A DNA stretch of 64,000 bases from CALVLD01 sp964467585 (GTDB taxonomy: Bacteria; Bacillota; Clostridia; Christensenellales; CAG-138). Positions 34,779-44,150 of the stretch are shown piece by piece. Each line of letters starts with the position of its first letter. Position 1 is the first letter of the stretch. The position numbers and the translations under genes were made by a program. Below the pieces are notes generated by a model that made no database searches, had not been told where the DNA came from, and was given only the letters and a program-made list of their open reading frames with translations. The DNA lies in contig CAYXRF010000008.1 in the NCBI GenBank assembly GCA_964467585.1, positions 1-64,000 on the forward strand, given 5' to 3'.

Positions 34779-35819
34779 TCAAGCTTCAAAGTAATCCCCG
34801 CGCTTATAGTCATATATTGCGCTGATGGAATACTTGTCGATGTTGTCAAGCACCTTGCCGGTGCCTATGGCAACACAGGAGATAGGATCCTCCGCAACAT
34901 AGCAGGGAACCTTGGTATGCTCAGAAACAAACTTGTCCATTCCGTAAAGCAGCGCGCCGCCGCCCGTAAGACAAATGCCGTTCTCCGCGATATCGCTGGC
35001 AAGCTCGGGAGGCGTTTTTTCGAACAGATTACGGATTGTTTCCAATATGTTCTGCAAAGGCTCTTCAAGCGCATCGATCATCTCATTGCTGCCGATTGTG
35101 ATAGCCTGCGGCAGACCGCTTATGAGGTTGCGCCCCTTAACGTCAATATAAATCTGCTCCTTGCGCGGATACGCGGAGCCTATGCGGATCTTCATATCCT
35201 CGGCTGTGCGTTCACCAATCAAAAGGTTATGCTTTTTGCGCATATATCGCACAATGGATTCGTCAAATCTGTCGCCCGCAACCTTTATGGATTCTGAAAG
35301 AACCGAACCGCCCAGAGAGATAATCGCAACGTCAGTCGTGCCGCCTCCGATATCAACAACCATGTTGCCCCGCGGCTGAGATATATCTATGCCTGCGCCT
35401 ATGGCGGCGGCAATAGGCTCCTCAATAAGATATGTGTGCCTTGCGCCCGCTTCCTCGGTTGCGTCAATAACGGAACGCTTTTCAACCTCAGTCACGCCGG
35501 AGGGAACGCACACAACAACACGAGGCTTAAAGAAAATCCTTGTGCCGACAACCTTTTTTAGGAAGTGACGCAGAAGCCTTTCAGTTATGTCAAAATTTGA
35601 TATTACACCATCGCGCAGCGGACGGATTGCTATAATGTTGCCCGGGGTACGTCCAAGCATACGCCGTGCTTCCTCACCGATGGCATATATCTGCCCCGTA
35701 ATCTTTTCAACCGCCACAACAGAGGGCTCACGAAGCACGATGCCCTTGTTTCTGACATATACGAGGATGATTGAGGTACCGAGGTCGATGCCAACGTCGT
35801 TAAACTCCAAAAAACCCAT
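34779..35819 (-). CDS. mreB: Cell-shape actin homologue MreB/Mbl
   Basis: 346 residues, with GGAGAA before the ATG. Actin-fold motifs are D-L-G-T-S-I-I-L-V-Y, E-E-P-I-A-A-A-I-G, V-V-D-I-G-G-G-T-T-D-V-A-I-I-S, and L-T-G-G-G-A-L-L. It polymerises under the membrane and directs elongation wall synthesis with RodA-type enzymes. No mreC or mreD follows, so this looks like a solitary Mbl/MreBH-type copy. A TATAAT on the minus strand at 35882-35887 may serve as its -10. Confidence 0.9.
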   Translation of the reverse strand: MGFLEFNDVGIDLGTSIILVYVRNKGIVLREPSVVAVEKITGQIYAIGEEARRMLGRTPGNIIAIRPLRDGVISNFDITERLLRHFLKKVVGTRIFFKPRVVVCVPSGVTEVEKRSVIDATEEAGARHTYLIEEPIAAAIGAGIDISQPRGNMVVDIGGGTTDVAIISLGGSVLSESIKVAGDRFDESIVRYMRKKHNLLIGERTAEDMKIRIGSAYPRKEQIYIDVKGRNLISGLPQAITIGSNEMIDALEEPLQNILETIRNLFEKTPPELASDIAENGICLTGGGALLYGMDKFVSEHTKVPCYVAEDPISCVAIGTGKVLDNIDKYSISAIYDYKRGDYFEA

Positions 35820-36007
35820 TTATGTTCTCCGATCAAACAGTCAGGAATGCATACATCCATACGCATTCACAGTATTTTATCATTATAGCCGCAAAGGTTC
35901 AATAGTCCGAAGTTAATTTTTTATGAATTTTTTAGTGAATTTCGTCACATTAATCCCTCCCTGCGAATAATTAGCGATAAAGGCTTTGAATTGGGAGGCA
36001 TACATAT

Positions 36008-36217
36008 ATGCTGTTTGGGGTTGACTTTTGCAAGCGGACTCCCGTTCGCCGCAGACCGAGGAACAGCGGAGTTCCGATAAAGGTTTGCGCCGCGATACTG
36101 TGCGTCGCCGTTGCGGTGGGACTTCTGTTTTTGGCTCCGCATTGGCTGCTCGTGCTGCTTATCATGCTTTTGGCGGCGGGGCTTATCGTGGCGCTTAAAA
36201 GATGCAGCTGCCGCTGA
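36008..36217 (+). CDS. Small two-helix membrane protein
   Basis: 69 residues. GGGAGG sits 10 bases before the ATG. A basic N-terminus (K-R-T-P-V-R-R-R-P-R) precedes two closely spaced hydrophobic helices (about 25-62) and a K-R-C-S-C-R end. The positive N-terminus suggests both ends face the cytosol. No family recognised. The gene lies alone between mreB (divergent) and the cysA-type cysteine desulfidase gene downstream. Confidence 0.55.
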   Translation: MLFGVDFCKRTPVRRRPRNSGVPIKVCAAILCVAVAVGLLFLAPHWLLVLLIMLLAAGLIVALKRCSCR

Positions 36218-36300
36218 AAAAACTGTCGGGACAATGCAATATAAAAACGGATCGCCTTTGCCTTACGGGGGATATATCGCAAACCACCCATGCGCCGCCA

Positions 36301-36329
36301 TTGCCATTTAAGACGTGTCGGTATATAAT
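36301..36329 (+). promoter_or_regulatory. SigA promoter of the cysteine desulfidase homologue
   Basis: TTGCCA (36301-36306), 17 bases, TATAAT (36324-36329). The leader to the start codon is about 115 bases and contains a hairpin. Confidence 0.7.
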
Positions 36330-36361
36330 CATTATTATGTGTCGATGCTCCACTTAAAAAA

Positions 36362-36408
36362 ATCCGCACGGCGTTAAAAGCGTAAGCATGGATTAAGTCA
36401 GTGCGGAT
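36362..36408 (+). promoter_or_regulatory. Leader hairpin upstream of the cysteine desulfidase homologue
   Basis: ATCCGCAC (36362-36369) pairs perfectly with GTGCGGAT (36401-36408) around a 31-base loop. No T-run follows. It lies in the predicted 5' leader, so it could be an aptamer or protein site. It does not match a riboswitch class I know. Confidence 0.4.
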
Positions 36409-36451
36409 AAACGACTATTTACTTAAGATATATTGAAAGGCGAATGCTGCT

Positions 36452-37747
36452 ATGATACGGGACAAGCTTATTCAGGCGTTGAAGGACGACCTTATACCCT
36501 CTCTTGGAGTGACCGAACCGACGGCGATAGCGTATGCCGCCGCAGTCGCAAAGCAAGCGGTGGGAGGAACGCCGATTTCTGTCAGCGCAAAGCTGAACTC
36601 AGGCATTTATAAAAATTCGTTTACCTGCGCCGTGCCAAATTCAGGCGGCTGCGGATGCGCACTTGCCGCGGCGATGGGCGCGGTGTGCGGTGCGGCGGAT
36701 AAAAAGCTGATGTGTCTTGAAGACGCAACAGAAAGGGACGCGGAGACTGCGAACGCGCTTGTAAAAAGCGAAAAGGCAACTGCGGAGCTGCTTGAAATTT
36801 CATCGGATATTCGCATAATCGCAGAGGTCAAAACCGAATGTGGGGTGGGAATATGCGAGATAACCGAAAGGCATGATCATATTTCACGCATAGAGGTCAA
36901 CGGTCAAAGCATCCTTTCTGATGATAAAGCGTCAGCGGACGCCTGCTCATCTATTATGCGCACCCAAAATCAGGAGCAGCAATTCCGCGTGTCGCAGTGT
37001 TCGTTTGAGGAGCTTTACAATGCGGCGGAGTGCGCGGAGGCGGAAGAGCTGCGCTTTATTTCAGAAGCGGCGGATATGAACCTGCAGCTTTACGAATGCG
37101 GCGAAAAAACCCAAGGCAATCTTGCGATAACAGACACATTAACGCAAAAGCACGGGCGGCAAAGCGCCCTCTCCGCCGCCGTTCGATATGCCTGCGGCGC
37201 GATTGAAGCGCGTGTGCGCGGCGCGGATGCTCCCGCTATGGCAATCGCGGGCAGCGGAAGCCACGGCATACTGTGTATGCTTCCGATTCGCGCGGCGGCA
37301 AAGGTCGATGGCATATCACACGATAGGGAGACTCGCGCCATACTGCTGTCATGCCTTGTAACCATGTATATAAAAGAATGCTCGGGCAGGCTTTCGGCCG
37401 TGTGCGGATGTGTACTTGCGGGCGGCACGGGGGCGGCGGTGGGCTTGACGTACCTTTACGGTGGCGATGTGCAGCAATGCGCCGCGGCGATTGCTCAAAT
37501 GGCAGCCTCCGTAACGGGCATGGTCTGCCACGGAGGGAATACGGGCTGCACGCTCAAGGCGTTTATCGGCGTTGACGCCGCGTTTGCCGCCTGCCGCTTA
37601 GCGCTTGCGGGCAGCGGCGTGGATGCAATGCACGGGATACTTGCCAAAAGCGCAGAGACAACAATGCAAAACATGGGACGCGTGGCGCACGGCATGAGCA
37701 ACGCCGAGGGCTGCATTATCGATATTCTGCGGCAGCATAAGCAATGA
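36452..37747 (+). CDS. L-cysteine desulfidase family protein (CyuA/UPF0597) with one conserved Cys replaced
   Basis: 431 residues. The family opening, usually L-G-C-T-E-P-x-x-x-A, reads S-L-G-V-T-E-P-T-A-I-A-Y-A-A-A here, so the conserved Cys is Val. The later S-A-V-C-G and G-M-V-C-H-G-G-N-T-G-C segments keep the other family cysteines, and P-N-S-G-G-C-G-C adds two more. Characterised members break cysteine to pyruvate, ammonia and sulfide using a 4Fe-4S cluster. Loss of the first Cys may change the cluster or the substrate, perhaps toward serine-type substrates; that is inference. The ribosome site (AAAGG) is weakly placed. Confidence 0.8.
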   Translation: MIRDKLIQALKDDLIPSLGVTEPTAIAYAAAVAKQAVGGTPISVSAKLNSGIYKNSFTCAVPNSGGCGCALAAAMGAVCGAADKKLMCLEDATERDAETANALVKSEKATAELLEISSDIRIIAEVKTECGVGICEITERHDHISRIEVNGQSILSDDKASADACSSIMRTQNQEQQFRVSQCSFEELYNAAECAEAEELRFISEAADMNLQLYECGEKTQGNLAITDTLTQKHGRQSALSAAVRYACGAIEARVRGADAPAMAIAGSGSHGILCMLPIRAAAKVDGISHDRETRAILLSCLVTMYIKECSGRLSAVCGCVLAGGTGAAVGLTYLYGGDVQQCAAAIAQMAASVTGMVCHGGNTGCTLKAFIGVDAAFAACRLALAGSGVDAMHGILAKSAETTMQNMGRVAHGMSNAEGCIIDILRQHKQ

Positions 37748-38024
37748 GCAGCGGTTTAATTCGGGCGTATGCTTCAATATAATTAATGCTGTGTGAGATG
37801 CAAATTTGCGCAGTGATACGAAATCACGGTTATAATATAAGCCATAACGGGCTTGCTAAGTCCGCGTGATATGGTATAATTGAGTATAAATAAAGGTGTT
37901 ACCTATTTGACGCAATCGGTTGTTCTGTGCAAATGTCAATCAATGGCGTCAAAGTGCGAAGCGTAAAATAAACGAAGCGTCTGAAGCGGTCAGTAAAAGC
38001 ATTTTTTTGTGGGAGGGATACATT
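37748..38024 (+). promoter_or_regulatory. Promoter and structured leader of the aldo/keto reductase gene
   Basis: TGGTATAAT at 37872-37880 is an extended -10; two further TATAAT-like hexamers lie upstream (near 37778 and 37831). The predicted leader is about 138 bases. In it TTTGACGC (37906-37913) pairs with GCGTCAAA (37946-37953) around a 32-base loop, and GAAGCG recurs three times downstream. GGGAGGG precedes the ATG. Confidence 0.5.
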
Positions 38025-39032
38025 ATGGAGTACATCGAGCTTGGCAAAACGGGCGTTACCGTGTCACGCATTGGCTTTGGGGGCATTCCCATTCAAAGGA
38101 TAGACGCGGAGGCGGCGGTCAGCCTTTTTAAGCGCGTGACGGAGCGCGGCATAACCTACGTTGATACCGCACGCGGATATACCGTCAGTGAGGAATATAT
38201 CGGTTACGCGATTCAAACGCTGGGCGTGCGTGATCGTCTTTTTATTGCCACAAAAAGCATGGCACGCGATTACGCGGGCATGAGTGCGGATATTGACAAG
38301 AGCATGACAAACCTCCGCACCGACTATATCGACCTGTATCAGGTTCACAATCCGAGCATGAGTCAGCTTGACGATGTGCTTGCCGCGGACGGAGCGCTTG
38401 CCGCCCTGCTTGAAGCCAAGGCAAAGGGCAGAATCGGTCACATAGGCGTTACGGCGCATTCGCTTGACGTTTTCAAGCGCGCACTGTCCATTGACGAGTT
38501 TGAAACAATAATGTTTCCGTACAGCATTGTTGAAACGCAGGCGGAGGAGCTTATTTCGCGCTGCGCGGAGTGCGGCAAGGCGTTTATCGCCATGAAGCCC
38601 CTTGCGGGCGGAGCCATTGAGGATGGGGCGGCGGCGATACGGTTTTTGCTGACGAACCCAAGCGTCTCGGTTATAATACCGGGTATGTACAGCGAGGACG
38701 AGGTTGACGAAAACGCTTCGTTCACATCCGCCCCGCTTACCGAGCCTGAACAAATGCGTGTTGCGGATATCCGCGCCAAGCTCACGGGCAACTTTTGCAG
38801 ACGCTGCGGCTATTGCGCCCCCTGCACTGTCGGCATAAACATACCGGGAGTATTTCTGTTTCACGGATATCTTGACCGCTATGGTCTTGAAACATGGGCG
38901 CGCAGCCGTTATAACGGGCTTGCGGCAAAGGCGGGGGACTGCATCCGCTGCGGTCAATGCGAGCCGCGCTGTCCGTATCATTTGCCTATACGCGAAATGA
39001 TGGCGAAGGCGTGCGAAGCCTTCGGAGAGTAA
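38025..39032 (+). CDS. Aldo/keto reductase with C-terminal ferredoxin-like 4Fe-4S domain
   Basis: 335 residues from ATG 38025, 8 bases after GGGAGGG; upstream in-frame codons cover the leader and lack a site. The AKR barrel shows F-G-G-I-P-I-Q, Y-V-D-T-A-R-G-Y (Asp/Tyr), A-T-K-S (Lys) and Q-V-H-N-P-S (His). The C-terminus has C-R-R-C-G-Y-C-A-P-C and C-I-R-C-G-Q-C-E-P-R-C-P, two iron-sulfur motifs as in ferredoxin-linked AKR proteins of anaerobes. Substrate unknown. It ends before a bidirectional terminator shared with mfd. Confidence 0.9.
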   Translation: MEYIELGKTGVTVSRIGFGGIPIQRIDAEAAVSLFKRVTERGITYVDTARGYTVSEEYIGYAIQTLGVRDRLFIATKSMARDYAGMSADIDKSMTNLRTDYIDLYQVHNPSMSQLDDVLAADGALAALLEAKAKGRIGHIGVTAHSLDVFKRALSIDEFETIMFPYSIVETQAEELISRCAECGKAFIAMKPLAGGAIEDGAAAIRFLLTNPSVSVIIPGMYSEDEVDENASFTSAPLTEPEQMRVADIRAKLTGNFCRRCGYCAPCTVGINIPGVFLFHGYLDRYGLETWARSRYNGLAAKAGDCIRCGQCEPRCPYHLPIREMMAKACEAFGE

Positions 39033-39051
39033 GCCAAAGCCAACACAACAA

Positions 39052-39097
39052 AAAAACGAGGGACGTCCCGATTGCTTTCGGACGTCCTCAATTTTTA
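39052..39097. terminator. Bidirectional terminator between the reductase gene and mfd
   Basis: GAGGACGTCC-type arms (39058-39070 and 39079-39089) form a stem around ATTGCTTT. It is flanked by A7 on the left and T5 on the right, so it can stop transcription from both sides. Confidence 0.8.
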
Positions 39098-39104
39098 TGT
39101 CATT

Positions 39105-42100
39105 TTATTCGTTAATACACTTGCCTATGGCGTTTATGGCCTCCTTAGCAGCGTCGAACATATCCTCCTGAGATTTGTTTTTGCGTTTGATTATCAGCAC
39201 AAGGTTGGTTTGAACTCCGCCAAGCTCCGCAGGCATGCTCTTTTGTGCAAGCTGTGCGCCCTCTATGCCGCTTACAACGCCAAAGAACCTTTCCGGTGCA
39301 ATCGGCGCTTGAGGTACAAATGTCAGCTTTGCTTCGCCGCTCTTTACCGTCACTCCGCATATGCCCGCGTTCTGTGCGCGGGACTTATAAAGGGATATGT
39401 CAAGCAGATTCTGAACGGGCTTAGGTATGTCGCCGTAGCGGTCAATCAGCTCATCCTGCACGTCGCGCAGAGTGTCAAGATCGGTTATTGAGGCGATACG
39501 CTTATACATGGCTATGCGCCCCTGCTCACGCGGGATGTATTTTTGCGGTATGTGCGCGTCGATGGGTATCTCAACAACGGCTTCGATATCGGGCTTGACA
39601 GGTTCGTTTTTGACCTCCTTTATAGCTGTGTCGATAAGCTTGCAATAAAGCTCATAGCCGACCTCCGCCATATGCCCCGACTGCTCCGCCCCAAGCACAT
39701 CGCCCGCTCCGCGTATCTCAAGGTCACGCATGGCAACCTTGAAGCCCGCTCCGAACTGAGTAAATTCGCGTATGGCGGAAAGTCGTTTGTCCGCAACCTC
39801 ACTCAGAACCTTGTCCCTGCGGAATGTCAGATATGCGTATCCCAGCCTTGCACCGCGCCCCACGCGTCCGCGAAGCTGATAAAGCTGAGAAAGCCCCATG
39901 TTGTCCGCATCGTATATTATCATAGTGTTTACGTTTGAAATATCCAGACCGGATTCTATTATCGTGCTGCAAAGCAAAACATCAAACTTTCCGTCAAGAA
40001 AGTCAAGCATAGTGCACTCAAGCTGACGTTCGGGCATCTGCCCGTGCGCGTATGCAATGCGCGCCTCAGGAACAAGCTCCTGAAGCGAGTCTGCAAACAA
40101 ATCCATAGTCTTGACGATATTATACACAAAATAGACCTGTCCGCCCCGCGCAAGCTCCTTCAATATCGCTTCGCGTATCATAGCTTCGTTATATTCGCAG
40201 ACATATGTCTGCACGGGGTATCTTGCCTCGGGAGGAGTTTCGATAACGGACATATCGCGTATGCCCGAAAGGCTCATATGCAAAGTGCGTGGTATGGGCG
40301 TTGCGGACAGAGTAAGCACGTCCACACTGCGCTTCAGCTCCTTTATCTGCTCCTTGTGGTTAACGCCAAAGCGCTGCTCCTCGTCAACTATCAAAAGACC
40401 GAGGTCGTGGAATTTAACGCTTTTGTCCAATATGCTGTGAGTGCCTATAAGAACGTCAATCGAGCCTTCCTTCAGCTTTTTTTTGACGATTTCCTGCTCG
40501 TGCGGGGTTTTGAAGCGTGAAAGCAGCTCAACGGTTACGGGGAAGCCCGCAAAGCGTGATGAAAATGTGTTGTAGTGCTGTTGAGCCAAAATAGTGGTAG
40601 GCACAAGCACGGCGCATTGCTTGCCATCCATGGCGCATTTGAATGCGGCGCGCAAAGCAACCTCCGTTTTGCCGTATCCCACGTCTCCACACAGCAGTCT
40701 GTCCATTATGCGTCCGCTTTCCATATCCGCCTTTATCTCGGCGATGCTTGTAAGCTGATCTGCTGTTTCGTTGTGCGGAAAGCTTGCTTCAAGCCGTGCC
40801 TGCCAAGGCGTGTCGGCCGAAAAATGATAGCCCGTCATCCTTCCCCTGTCGCCATACAGCTTAACAAGGTCAAACGCCAGCTTCCGTGCGCTTTCGCGGG
40901 TGCGCGCAACGGTGCGCTGCCACTCCCCTGAGCCCAATTTTGAAAGCTTCTGTTTGCCTTCGTCCCCTCCGATATACTTTTGAACTCTGTCAAGCTGATC
41001 TGTGGGGATGTAAAGCTTGTCGCCGGCAAGATAAACAAGCTCGATATAGTCCTTGCTGCGACCATCCACGGTAAGCGTGGAAATGCCTACAAATCGACCT
41101 ATGCCGTGGGTTTCATGCACGACAAGATCGCCAACCTCAAGTTCCCCGAACATAAGCGGGGTGTGACGCTTTGCCTGCCTGCGCTGAACACGCGATTCCG
41201 TGCCGTAAAGCTCATATTCGGAGACGGCGGCAAGCTTGATTTCCGGATAATCAAACCCCTTGGGTATGGATTCACCAACTATCAGCGTTTCGCCCGACAC
41301 CACGTCGCGTGTAAGCGCGTCAACGGAGGGAGTGTCAAGCCCCAAATCCGAAAGGGAGTCCTTCAGCCTTCGGCTGTGCTGCCCCGCATACAAAAGTACG
41401 GTGCAGCCCTTTTGCTTCCAAAGCGATATGTCGTCCCGTAAAAGCTCACCGCGCCCCATATAGCGCGAAACGGGACGTGTTTCAAACCTGAACAGCTCCT
41501 TGGGACGGATAAGCCCATAGCTGCGCGTAAGCGAAAACAGAAGCGCCGTGCGCGGCGTGTCAAGCCGTGTTATTGTTGTGAGAGGAGAGTGCATAAGCCC
41601 CTCCTGCGCCTCATGCCCTTCACCGGACTGCAGCACGGCGGAAAGCCCCTCGATAAATGTCTGCAAGGCAAGCTTGCCGCTTTCCTCCACGCGTGAAGGC
41701 TCATCGATTAGTATAACGGCTTCCTTATCAAGATAGCTTTGAAGTGATATTTCATCACGGCAGAAAACGGGCAGCAGAAGCATCGCGTTTTCGGGAACGC
41801 CGCCGGCGCGCAGAACCTCGGTCTCCTCCGCGTAATTCGGCTTGCCGCGAAGCGCGGCGATGCCCCTCCTGCGAAGCTCCGTATTGAGAGGAAGCTCAGT
41901 CGCGGGGGGGATAAGCGCAGACATAATGTTTTGGGTTGAGCGCTGTGTAAGCGCGTCAAATTCGCGCAGAGTGTCGATTTCATCATTAAAAAATTCAATA
42001 CGGACGGGATTTTTTGCGGTGAACGGAAATATGTCGAGGTATCCGCCGCGCAGGGTCGCCTGCCCCATGCCCTCAACAATATCCTCACGCACATAGCCCG

Positions 42101-42581
42101 CGTCGATAAAACGCTTCAAAAGTGCCTCGGGCGTCACGCGCATGCCCGTGCGCACGGCGTGGGTGGACTCAATTATAAGCTCCGGCGGAGCCATGCGCTG
42201 CATAAGCGCCTCAACGGAAGCAACGACAAATGTCTGTTCGCCGTTTATAAGACGCATTATACAAGAGAGCCTTTGAGACGTTATAGTCGGAGATTCGGCA
42301 AAGCTTCGAGCATTAAGCGGAAGCTCCCTTGCGGGAAAAAGCACAGCGTCAGGCACATACAGCGATATGTCCTCATGCGTACGCGCCGCCGCCGCGGCTG
42401 TCGGCGCAACAAAAAGCACCGTGCGTCCCGTGTCGCGGTAAAGCGCGGCCGCCGTGTGCAGTCGATGCGCCTCCCCAAGCCCAAATACGCTTGCGGAACC
42501 GCCTCCGGAGTTTAGCGTCGCGCATAATCTTTCGTATTCACCATATCCGTGAAGACAGTCAAGCAGCTTCTCTTTTTCCAT
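39105..42581 (-). CDS. mfd: Transcription-repair coupling factor
   Basis: 1158 residues, the usual Mfd length. The N-terminal UvrB-like region is followed by the RNA-polymerase-interacting domain (D-L-V-V-H-E-T-H-G-I-G-R-F-V-G-I near 495), the helicase core with Walker A G-D-V-G-Y-G-K-T-E, V-D-E-E-Q-R-F-G, the TRG/motif VI region Q-L-R-G-R-V-G-R, and the C-terminal TRCF domain. It removes stalled RNA polymerase at lesions and recruits UvrA. The genes usually next to it, such as pth or spoVT, are absent. Confidence 0.95.
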   Translation of the reverse strand: MEKEKLLDCLHGYGEYERLCATLNSGGGSASVFGLGEAHRLHTAAALYRDTGRTVLFVAPTAAAAARTHEDISLYVPDAVLFPARELPLNARSFAESPTITSQRLSCIMRLINGEQTFVVASVEALMQRMAPPELIIESTHAVRTGMRVTPEALLKRFIDAGYVREDIVEGMGQATLRGGYLDIFPFTAKNPVRIEFFNDEIDTLREFDALTQRSTQNIMSALIPPATELPLNTELRRRGIAALRGKPNYAEETEVLRAGGVPENAMLLLPVFCRDEISLQSYLDKEAVILIDEPSRVEESGKLALQTFIEGLSAVLQSGEGHEAQEGLMHSPLTTITRLDTPRTALLFSLTRSYGLIRPKELFRFETRPVSRYMGRGELLRDDISLWKQKGCTVLLYAGQHSRRLKDSLSDLGLDTPSVDALTRDVVSGETLIVGESIPKGFDYPEIKLAAVSEYELYGTESRVQRRQAKRHTPLMFGELEVGDLVVHETHGIGRFVGISTLTVDGRSKDYIELVYLAGDKLYIPTDQLDRVQKYIGGDEGKQKLSKLGSGEWQRTVARTRESARKLAFDLVKLYGDRGRMTGYHFSADTPWQARLEASFPHNETADQLTSIAEIKADMESGRIMDRLLCGDVGYGKTEVALRAAFKCAMDGKQCAVLVPTTILAQQHYNTFSSRFAGFPVTVELLSRFKTPHEQEIVKKKLKEGSIDVLIGTHSILDKSVKFHDLGLLIVDEEQRFGVNHKEQIKELKRSVDVLTLSATPIPRTLHMSLSGIRDMSVIETPPEARYPVQTYVCEYNEAMIREAILKELARGGQVYFVYNIVKTMDLFADSLQELVPEARIAYAHGQMPERQLECTMLDFLDGKFDVLLCSTIIESGLDISNVNTMIIYDADNMGLSQLYQLRGRVGRGARLGYAYLTFRRDKVLSEVADKRLSAIREFTQFGAGFKVAMRDLEIRGAGDVLGAEQSGHMAEVGYELYCKLIDTAIKEVKNEPVKPDIEAVVEIPIDAHIPQKYIPREQGRIAMYKRIASITDLDTLRDVQDELIDRYGDIPKPVQNLLDISLYKSRAQNAGICGVTVKSGEAKLTFVPQAPIAPERFFGVVSGIEGAQLAQKSMPAELGGVQTNLVLIIKRKNKSQEDMFDAAKEAINAIGKCINE

Positions 42582-42800
42582 AAAGCCCCGTTATATCACT
42601 TGAGTTTTTTTAAGACGCACAAATGCCCGCGCCCAAGCATCCGCAGGGAGGGGCAACAGGCAAAAACACTATCCGATTGAGGGAATTATAATATGCCCCG
42701 ACGCAAAATGCAAGGGCGGACGTCATGCCGAATAATATAAAAGTCAATATTTGCGCTTAAAACAAAAAAACAGCAGCTCGGCTTCGCGTTAAACCGCATA

Positions 42801-44150
42801 TCAATCGCCGCTTAGGTAGGCTATCGCCGCCTGAAGCTGCGTGTCCTGTGAAAAAAGCTCAGTATAGAGTGAATAAATATCATACCCCTGAAGCTCCTCG
42901 GGCAGCTCAACCACCATATCGGGAGTTATGCCTGTGCCGTTGAGGTTTGTGCCGTTCGGGGTAAAATAGGCGTCGGTGGTCAGCTTAAGCCATCCGTGAC
43001 CGCCCGTCAGCGGGAATGTCGTCTGCACAATCCCCTTGCCAAAAGTCTGAGTGCCGATAATTATCGCCCTGCCGTTGTCCTGCATCGCCCCGGCAAATAT
43101 CTCACTTGCGGAGGCGGAATTGCCGTTAACCAGCACAACCATGGGCAGTGCGCAGCAGTCCGCGTCGGAATTAAAATACTCTGCCGGATTTACGGTTTTG
43201 CCCTGCCAAGAGGCAATAACGCATTCGGGCAGAAGCATATCCGCCATATCAACAACGGTGTAAAGAGAGCCGCCGGGATTGTCGCGCAGGTCGATTATAA
43301 GGGATGTCGCACCCTCCGCCGTAAGCGCGGCAAGCGCAGCTTCAAGCTCGGTATCCGCATTGCCGGTAAAGGAGCTGATATAAATATAACCTATGCCGTT
43401 ATCAAGCAATTTGTATTCCACGCGTTCGATATATACGTTGCCGCGCTCAACTGTTATGTCAAGCGTTTCATCCCCGCGCACTATTGTCAGCACAACGGTT
43501 GTGCCTGCTTCGCCGCCGATAAGCTCGGTAAGAGCAGCGGACGAAAGACCGATAACGGAAGTCTCGTCAACATATGTGATAAGATCGTTTGCATGCACGC
43601 CCGCGGTTTCCGCAAAGGAGCCCTTGAACACACGGTGAACAAGCGCGCCCGTTTCGGTGGGAGCGTATACGGATATGCCTATGCCGCTGTAATTGCCGTT
43701 CATTGAGGATGAGTAGCTGTTGTATTCGTCAACGGTAAAGTATGAAGCGTATGTGTCGCCGACAGCCGCCACAATGGCGTGCGCGCCCGCCTCAACAAGC
43801 GCATCGCCGTCAAGCTCGTCTCCGTAATGATATTGATCAATCATCGACAAAAGCTCGCTAAAAATCGAAACGTCATATTTGCCCATTGAGCGAACAAGCT
43901 TGAGATTTTCAAGTCCGCCCACATATTTGCCCACCACAACAAGCGTCACAAGAGAACCAATCATCAGGCAAAGCGCCATAAGCAGACATATGCACAGCAC
44001 AAAGCTGCCGCTGCGCTTTTTTTCACGCGGCTTTTGACTGCATGGGCACGCGCTGTCCTCAAAGCTGTCTGTTTGAATTGAAGCCGAGGGCGCTTCAAAA
44101 TCGACCTCAGCGGATTGAACGGTGCTTTCGCCGTTTATATTTTTTTCCAT
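42801..44150 (-). CDS. S41 family C-terminal processing protease
   Basis: 449 residues with GGAGG 7 bases before the ATG. A cytosolic tail of ~45 residues precedes one membrane helix. The outer part has a PDZ domain (near 150-235, with G-I-G-I-S-V and N-D-L-I-T-Y-V-D) and the S41 catalytic region: N-S-A-S-A-S-E-I-F-A-G-A (Ser) and G-T-Q-T-F-G-K-G-I-V-Q (Lys). CtpA/CtpB-type proteases cut envelope proteins; CtpB acts in sporulation signalling in Bacillus. The gene overlaps ttcA by 16 bases. Confidence 0.92.
   Translation of the reverse strand: MEKNINGESTVQSAEVDFEAPSASIQTDSFEDSACPCSQKPREKKRSGSFVLCICLLMALCLMIGSLVTLVVVGKYVGGLENLKLVRSMGKYDVSIFSELLSMIDQYHYGDELDGDALVEAGAHAIVAAVGDTYASYFTVDEYNSYSSSMNGNYSGIGISVYAPTETGALVHRVFKGSFAETAGVHANDLITYVDETSVIGLSSAALTELIGGEAGTTVVLTIVRGDETLDITVERGNVYIERVEYKLLDNGIGYIYISSFTGNADTELEAALAALTAEGATSLIIDLRDNPGGSLYTVVDMADMLLPECVIASWQGKTVNPAEYFNSDADCCALPMVVLVNGNSASASEIFAGAMQDNGRAIIIGTQTFGKGIVQTTFPLTGGHGWLKLTTDAYFTPNGTNLNGTGITPDMVVELPEELQGYDIYSLYTELFSQDTQLQAAIAYLSGD

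Noticed and set aside
35999..36007. CATACATAT before the 69-residue gene as a SigE -10
   Set aside because: It lies between a good ribosome site and the start codon, so a start there would remove the site. Probably chance.
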